DNA of 12,130 bases from JBEGQX01 sp041180805. GTDB taxonomy: Bacteria > Planctomycetota > Planctomycetia > Gemmatales > Gemmataceae. Positions 8,251 through 12,130 of this stretch are shown here, piece by piece. The stretch lies in contig JBEGQX010000242.1 in the NCBI GenBank assembly GCA_041180805.1, forward strand, positions 1 through 12,130, given 5' to 3'. The notes under the pieces are model-generated. The model made no database searches, had not been told where the DNA came from, and worked only from the letters and a program-made list of their open reading frames with translations. A program made the position numbers and the translations under genes. The first letter of the stretch is position 1. Each line of letters begins with the position of its first letter.

Positions 8251-9228
8251 ATGAAAAACCTTCGCGTTTCAGGCCTTGTTCTAATCGCAGTATTATTTTT
8301 TTCGACTGGATGCGGAACCTCGCCGGATGCAAAAAAGAATCAAACCAGCAAAACCTCCAAAGGAGTGATTGGCGTTTCTCTGCTAACACTGGAAAATCCT
8401 TTTTTCAGGGTGATAGGTGACAACATAACCAAAGCGGCCAAAGAGCATGGTTATGAAACCATCGTTCTTAGCGCCGACCGGGATGTGGCGAAACAATCCA
8501 ACCAAATCAAAGACTTCCTGGTTCGAAAGGTGAGCGCTTTGGTTTTAAGTCCATGCGAATCCCGGGGAGTTGTGCCTTCCATCCAAGAAGCGAATGCCGC
8601 CGGAATTCCGGTTTTTACAGTGGATATTCCATGCAAGGAACCGGGCATTCAAATCGTTTCTCAAATTGCCACGGATAATTTCGGCGGTGGAAAAGAAGCC
8701 GCAGCCGCCATGATTGAAGCTTTGGGTACTGAAGGTGGGAAGATTGCGATCATTGATTTAAAACAGGCAGAGTCCTGCAGATTGCGGGTGCAAGGTTTCA
8801 AGGAAGTGATCGAAAAGCATAATGCCTCGGGAAAAACTAAAATTTTGATCGCAACCGAACTGGATGGTGGTGGTTTGAAAGACCAGGGCTTCAAGGCCAC
8901 AGAGGACGCCCTGCAAGCCAACCCAGACCTCAGGGGGATTTTCGCCATTAACGATCCTTCCGCATTGGGTGCTCGCGCAGCTTTGGAAAAAGCACAAAAG
9001 GAAAACAAGATTGTAATCATTGGATTTGATGGCCAGCCTGAGGGAAAACAGGCCATCAAGGAAGGTAAAATTTACGCTGATCCAATCCAATTTCCGGATC
9101 GCATGGGAAGAGAAATGATTCAGGCTTTTCTAAAATATTCCAAGGGTGAAGAGGTTCCCCCTGAAATGCTCATTCCAACCAGCCTTTATCGCAAATCTGA
9201 TGCGCTTAAAGACCCGGAACTAAAATAA
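8251..9228 (+). CDS. Sugar ABC transporter substrate-binding lipoprotein, RbsB-like
   Basis: A 325-residue type-1 periplasmic sugar-binding protein of the RbsB family, anchored as a lipoprotein: the hydrophobic signal ends in FFSTGC with C21 as lipidated residue, and a Ser/Thr/Lys-rich linker follows to about 37. The mature domain has the family pattern: GVIGVSL (38-44), NPFF (49-52), IVLSAD (71-76), LVLSP (97-101), ATDNFGGGKEA (140-150), FAINDPSALGA (231-241), IIGFDGQPEG (257-266). Compared with my memory of E. coli RbsB, ribose contacts N13, F15/F16, D89, N190, D215 and Q235 are kept as N49, F51/F52, D125, N234, D260 and Q280. The partner of R90 appears to be I126, and F164 appears to be a Leu near 209. 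The ligand is therefore probably a small sugar, but not surely ribose. AGGAG lies six bases before the ATG. The permease gene follows 25 bases later. No ATPase gene is adjacent. Confidence 0.93.
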   Translation: MKNLRVSGLVLIAVLFFSTGCGTSPDAKKNQTSKTSKGVIGVSLLTLENPFFRVIGDNITKAAKEHGYETIVLSADRDVAKQSNQIKDFLVRKVSALVLSPCESRGVVPSIQEANAAGIPVFTVDIPCKEPGIQIVSQIATDNFGGGKEAAAAMIEALGTEGGKIAIIDLKQAESCRLRVQGFKEVIEKHNASGKTKILIATELDGGGLKDQGFKATEDALQANPDLRGIFAINDPSALGARAALEKAQKENKIVIIGFDGQPEGKQAIKEGKIYADPIQFPDRMGREMIQAFLKYSKGEEVPPEMLIPTSLYRKSDALKDPELK

Positions 9229-9253
9229 TATAATTTTACCTCCCCGGCATTCC

Positions 9254-10579
9254 ATGAGAATAATTCCCATCAGAAACTTGGTTTTCGATCAGGGATTAGT
9301 TTTAGTTCTTTTTTTACTTTGCGTTTTTTTCAGCATTTTCACCATTGAGGAACAATCCACCTTGGGCTTGGATGGCGCCAGATTAGTTTTTCAGGAACTT
9401 AATGCAGCACCTATACAAAGTAATTTTCTAATCGCTTCTGCCCAAGGACCTGAAGAGGACACATTTGCAAGCTTACTTCAACAACAAATGAAGAAATCTG
9501 GATATACAAACATCACTTTGGCAAAAGGAGACCCCAAAACCATTCGGGACACCTTGGACCGTTACAAGGCAAACCGGCAGCCTTTGGATTATGTCTTATG
9601 CAGTGCCAAAACAGCAGGCTACCTGGTGATACAAAACCTTGCTGAAATGGGTTTTCCTGGCACTAAGGTGCTTAGCCCAAATCCTTACAAATGGCCCAAC
9701 TTCCTAAAGCGGGAAAACCTTCTAAACATCACCAATCAAATATCCGTTATCGCCATTTTGGCCATAGGGATGACAATGGTTGTTTTAACCGGTGGCATCG
9801 ATTTGTCGGTTGGAAGCTTGGTTGCGCTTGGAGCGGTCATATCCACATATCTAATCCGAGAGTTTGCAGGAGGAAGGGAAGCCAGATTAATGGGAATGAC
9901 TGCCTCATCCATGGCAGGCATTTTTTCCTGCGGAGCTTTGGGCCTTTTGAATGGCCTGCTGATTACCAAATTCAAACTTCCCGCATTTATTGTTACCCTG
10001 GCCATGATGTTAATAGCCAATGGATTGGCCTTTAGAATGACCGACGGGGAATCCATCTATGAAATCCCTGATTCCTTTGTTTGGCTTGGGCGCGGAGCTG
10101 AATTTTTTCACATCCCGAACTCTGCAATCCTAATGCTTCTGCTTTATGGTATGGCTGCAATAATCATGAATATTACTGTTCTTGGCAGGTACCTTTATGC
10201 GGTCGGCGGAAACGCCGAGGCCAGCCATCGCAGCGGAATACATGTCACTAAAGTTGTCATTTTGACCTATTTAGCCAGCGGAACACTCGCGGGGCTTGGT
10301 GGTGTGATCCTGGCTTCCCAGCTAAAAAGTGCTTCGCCAAATTTTGGCACCGGTTATGAATTGAGTGTGATAGCCGCAGTGGTGGTGGGTGGATGCAGCC
10401 TTTCCGGTGGAAAAGGGCACGTATTGGGCACTCTTCTTGGGGCTTTTGTAATCGCAGTCATCCAAAATGGCATGAACCTGATGGGAATCAACCCATTCAG
10501 CCAGAAAATCGTTCTGGGACTCGTCATCCTTCTGGCTGTATTATTGGATCGCTGGAAAGCAAAAATAGCACAGGCTTAA
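9254..10579 (+). CDS. Sugar ABC transporter permease, RbsC-like, with an extra extracytoplasmic domain
   Basis: A 441-residue inner-membrane permease of the RbsC/XylH/AraH family. The core signatures are present: AIGMTMVVLTGGIDLSVGS (170-188), LLITKFKLPAFIVTLAMM (235-252), GRYLYAVGGNAEASHRSGI (311-329, the likely ATPase-coupling region) and GTGYELSVIAAVVVGG (365-380), then SGGKG and the C-terminal helices. Family members have about 320-340 residues. The excess lies between the first helix (about 14-30) and the second (about 161-180). Residues 56-141 of this insert alternate strand and helix: NFLIASA, a helix to KKSGY, TNITLAKGD, a helix, LDYVLCS, a helix to EMG, TKVLS. This is the order of one lobe of a type-1 binding protein. 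The ATG at 9254 has no Shine-Dalgarno sequence, only ACCTCC upstream, and no other in-frame ATG or GTG start is available before the stop at 9221. Expression may depend on coupling to the gene upstream. Confidence 0.9.
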   Translation: MRIIPIRNLVFDQGLVLVLFLLCVFFSIFTIEEQSTLGLDGARLVFQELNAAPIQSNFLIASAQGPEEDTFASLLQQQMKKSGYTNITLAKGDPKTIRDTLDRYKANRQPLDYVLCSAKTAGYLVIQNLAEMGFPGTKVLSPNPYKWPNFLKRENLLNITNQISVIAILAIGMTMVVLTGGIDLSVGSLVALGAVISTYLIREFAGGREARLMGMTASSMAGIFSCGALGLLNGLLITKFKLPAFIVTLAMMLIANGLAFRMTDGESIYEIPDSFVWLGRGAEFFHIPNSAILMLLLYGMAAIIMNITVLGRYLYAVGGNAEASHRSGIHVTKVVILTYLASGTLAGLGGVILASQLKSASPNFGTGYELSVIAAVVVGGCSLSGGKGHVLGTLLGAFVIAVIQNGMNLMGINPFSQKIVLGLVILLAVLLDRWKAKIAQA

Positions 10580-10613
10580 TATCCACATAAAGTGTCCATG
10601 GAAAGAATTTAAA

Positions 10614-11861
10614 ATGCTATCAATCCTAAAAAGGCTCTCCCTTACACACTGGATTCTTATCAGCATGATAATTGGAACATTGGTTGGCTATCTGGCTCCG
10701 AACATATCGCAGCAATTAAAACCTCTCTCTCAAATCTTTCTCAGGATGATCAAATCCCTGATAGCACCTTTATTATTTTCCACCTTGGTGATTGGAATTG
10801 CTGGCCACGGAGATGACCTGCGAAAAATCGGCCGACTTGCCCTTAAATCAATCATTTATTTCGAAATTGTAACGACTTTGGCACTGTTTATTGGCCTTGC
10901 GGCTGTAAACATTACAAGACCCGGGGATGGTGTAGCTTTGACAGCCAACGCTAAAGATGGCGCTGAGTTCGCTTCCAAACAAACAACACTTGGCGCAGTG
11001 ATTGAACATATCGCCCCACCCAGTATTATCGACGCGATGGCAAAAAACGAGGTTCTGCAAATCGTATTCTGGTCCATCCTTTTCGCAATAGCCCTCACTC
11101 AGGTTGCTTCCAATCATAAGCAAACCATGATTTGCTGGCTGGAATCTTTGTCTGAAGTGATGTTCAAATTCACCGGGTTGGTAATGAAATATGCTCCAAT
11201 TGGAATCGGCGCAGCTATAGCTGTCACTGTGGGGCATAGCGGATTGGGCATTTTGTGGAATCTTGGAAAACTGATACTTACGCTTTATGTGGCGCTGGTT
11301 GTCTTCATGCTTGTTGTTCTTCTGCCTGTGGCAATGATTGCCCGTGTACCCTTGAAGAAATTTCTAAATGTGGTCAAAGAACCAGCACTCATCGCATTTT
11401 CCACCACGTCCTCCGAGGCAGCGCTTCCCAAAGCCATGCAAGCCATGGTTTCGATTGGGGTTCCCCAAAAGATTGTCGCCTTTGTTATGCCAACGGGTTA
11501 TTCCTTTAATTTGGATGGCACCACACTTTATTTGGCGGTGGCGTCTATCTTTGCAGCACAAGCGGCAGGTGTGGAACTTTCCTGGCAACAACAACTTGTC
11601 ATGATGCTTACCCTGATGGTAACAAGCAAAGGCGTAGCTGCGGTTCCTAGGGCTTCGCTTGTCATACTTTCGGGAACACTGGCATCTTTTGGTTTACCTC
11701 TCGAGGCAGTGGCGGTAATTTTGGGTGTGGATGAATTAATGGACATGGCTCGCACCACTGTCAACTTAATTGGCAATTGCCTTGCAACCTGCGTTATGGC
11801 ACGATGGGAAGGTGAATTTGCTGATAATTATAATTCGGAAGAAAACGCATCGTCGGCCTGA
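10614..11861 (+). CDS. Dicarboxylate/amino acid:cation symporter (DAACS family, GltP/DctA-like)
   Basis: A 415-residue inner-membrane symporter of the family that includes GltPh, GltP, GltT and DctA; it imports glutamate, aspartate or C4-dicarboxylates with protons or Na+. Length and hydrophobic profile are normal. Family motifs: FSTTSSEAALP (262-272, first hairpin), GYSFNLDGTTLYLA (295-308), and the last substrate helix, GVDELMDMARTTVNLIGN (371-388). By alignment from memory to GltPh, D394, R397, T398 and N401 are kept as D377, R380, T381 and N384, which favours an acidic amino acid or dicarboxylate. The GltPh Na+ ligand D405 is N388 here, as in many bacterial relatives. The C-terminal WEGEF is usual. 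The start has GGAAAG about eight bases upstream. It lies 34 bases after the permease and 29 before the sulfatase. DctA and GltP roles cannot be told apart here. Confidence 0.93.
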   Translation: MLSILKRLSLTHWILISMIIGTLVGYLAPNISQQLKPLSQIFLRMIKSLIAPLLFSTLVIGIAGHGDDLRKIGRLALKSIIYFEIVTTLALFIGLAAVNITRPGDGVALTANAKDGAEFASKQTTLGAVIEHIAPPSIIDAMAKNEVLQIVFWSILFAIALTQVASNHKQTMICWLESLSEVMFKFTGLVMKYAPIGIGAAIAVTVGHSGLGILWNLGKLILTLYVALVVFMLVVLLPVAMIARVPLKKFLNVVKEPALIAFSTTSSEAALPKAMQAMVSIGVPQKIVAFVMPTGYSFNLDGTTLYLAVASIFAAQAAGVELSWQQQLVMMLTLMVTSKGVAAVPRASLVILSGTLASFGLPLEAVAVILGVDELMDMARTTVNLIGNCLATCVMARWEGEFADNYNSEENASSA

Positions 11862-11890
11862 CAACCCGTGAAAGAATATGGAGAGATTGA

Positions 11891-12130
11891 ATGCCAGAGC
11901 TTATTTTCAAAATCAAAGTTCATCTAATTGCATTTGCAACGATTCTTACAAGCATATTGGCAACCCCTGCTGCATACTCACAAGCAAGGCCCAACATTGT
12001 TGTCATTTTCACAGACGATCATGCGTGGCAAGCTGTCAGCGCCTATGGCGAAAAAAGAAAGCTTGTTGAAACCCCCAACATCGACAGAATCGCAAAGGAA
12101 GGAATTCGCTTTGACAGGGCACTGGTAACG
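11891..12130 (+). CDS. Secreted sulfatase, N-terminal part (cut by the window end)
   Basis: The first 80 codons of a type I sulfatase, an exported enzyme that removes sulfate esters, often from sulfated sugars in planctomycetes. Residues 1-32 form a Sec signal peptide ending in AAYSQA. The mature start, RPNIVVIFTDDHAW (33-46), holds D42 and D43, which bind the active-site calcium. TPNIDRIAKEGIRFDRALVT (61-80) is the family's next conserved block. The Cys or Ser of the C/S-x-P/A-x-R motif, which is turned into formylglycine, normally comes a few residues later, so it is just outside the window; the catalytic type cannot be checked. The start has GGAG seven bases upstream. It is the fourth closely spaced gene after the sugar-binding lipoprotein. 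Completeness of the enzyme is unknown. Confidence 0.93.
   Translation, partial: MPELIFKIKVHLIAFATILTSILATPAAYSQARPNIVVIFTDDHAWQAVSAYGEKRKLVETPNIDRIAKEGIRFDRALVT

Overview
The window looks like a piece of a planctomycete chromosome of moderate GC (somewhat under half by eye; not computed). The main reason is a DUF1592-type planctomycete cytochrome c surface protein followed by its usual partner, a DUF1552 protein. A secreted sulfatase and many exported proteins fit the same picture. I see no rRNA, tRNA, insertion sequence, CRISPR array or phage gene.

Layout. Positions 1-90 hold the last 29 codons of an unidentified + strand gene. A 259-base convergent gap follows, with a possible weak minus-strand terminator and a perfect 14-base palindrome. 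Positions 350-7411 are a minus-strand unit of four closely spaced genes, in transcription order: a 1403-residue cytochrome-c/DUF1592 protein, a 434-residue DUF1552 protein with a twin-arginine-like start, a 102-residue YgiN-like antibiotic biosynthesis monooxygenase (ABM), and a 387-residue exported serine hydrolase of the beta-lactamase/class C family. A 176-base divergent gap (7412-7587) separates this unit from a plus-strand run: thymidine kinase (tdk), a sugar-binding lipoprotein (RbsB family), an RbsC-family permease, a dicarboxylate/amino acid:cation symporter, and the first 80 codons of a secreted sulfatase cut off by the window edge.

How the genes may work together. The minus-strand unit is mostly an envelope set: an exported protein with two CxxCH motifs, a probable Tat substrate and a secreted hydrolase, with a small cytoplasmic quinol-monooxygenase-like protein between them. 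The plus-strand unit joins nucleoside salvage, uptake of a small sugar, uptake of an organic or amino acid, and desulfation of an extracellular substrate. The last four plus-strand genes are 25 to 34 bases apart and probably share a transcript.

Most unusual point. The RbsC-like permease has about 115 extra residues between its first and second membrane helices, predicted to face outside. This insert reads like the first lobe of a type-1 periplasmic sugar-binding protein and parallels the N-lobe of the lipoprotein encoded just upstream. No transporter ATPase is present in the window. The layout suggests an ABC-type importer whose permease carries its own half binding domain and borrows an ATPase from elsewhere; this is inference.
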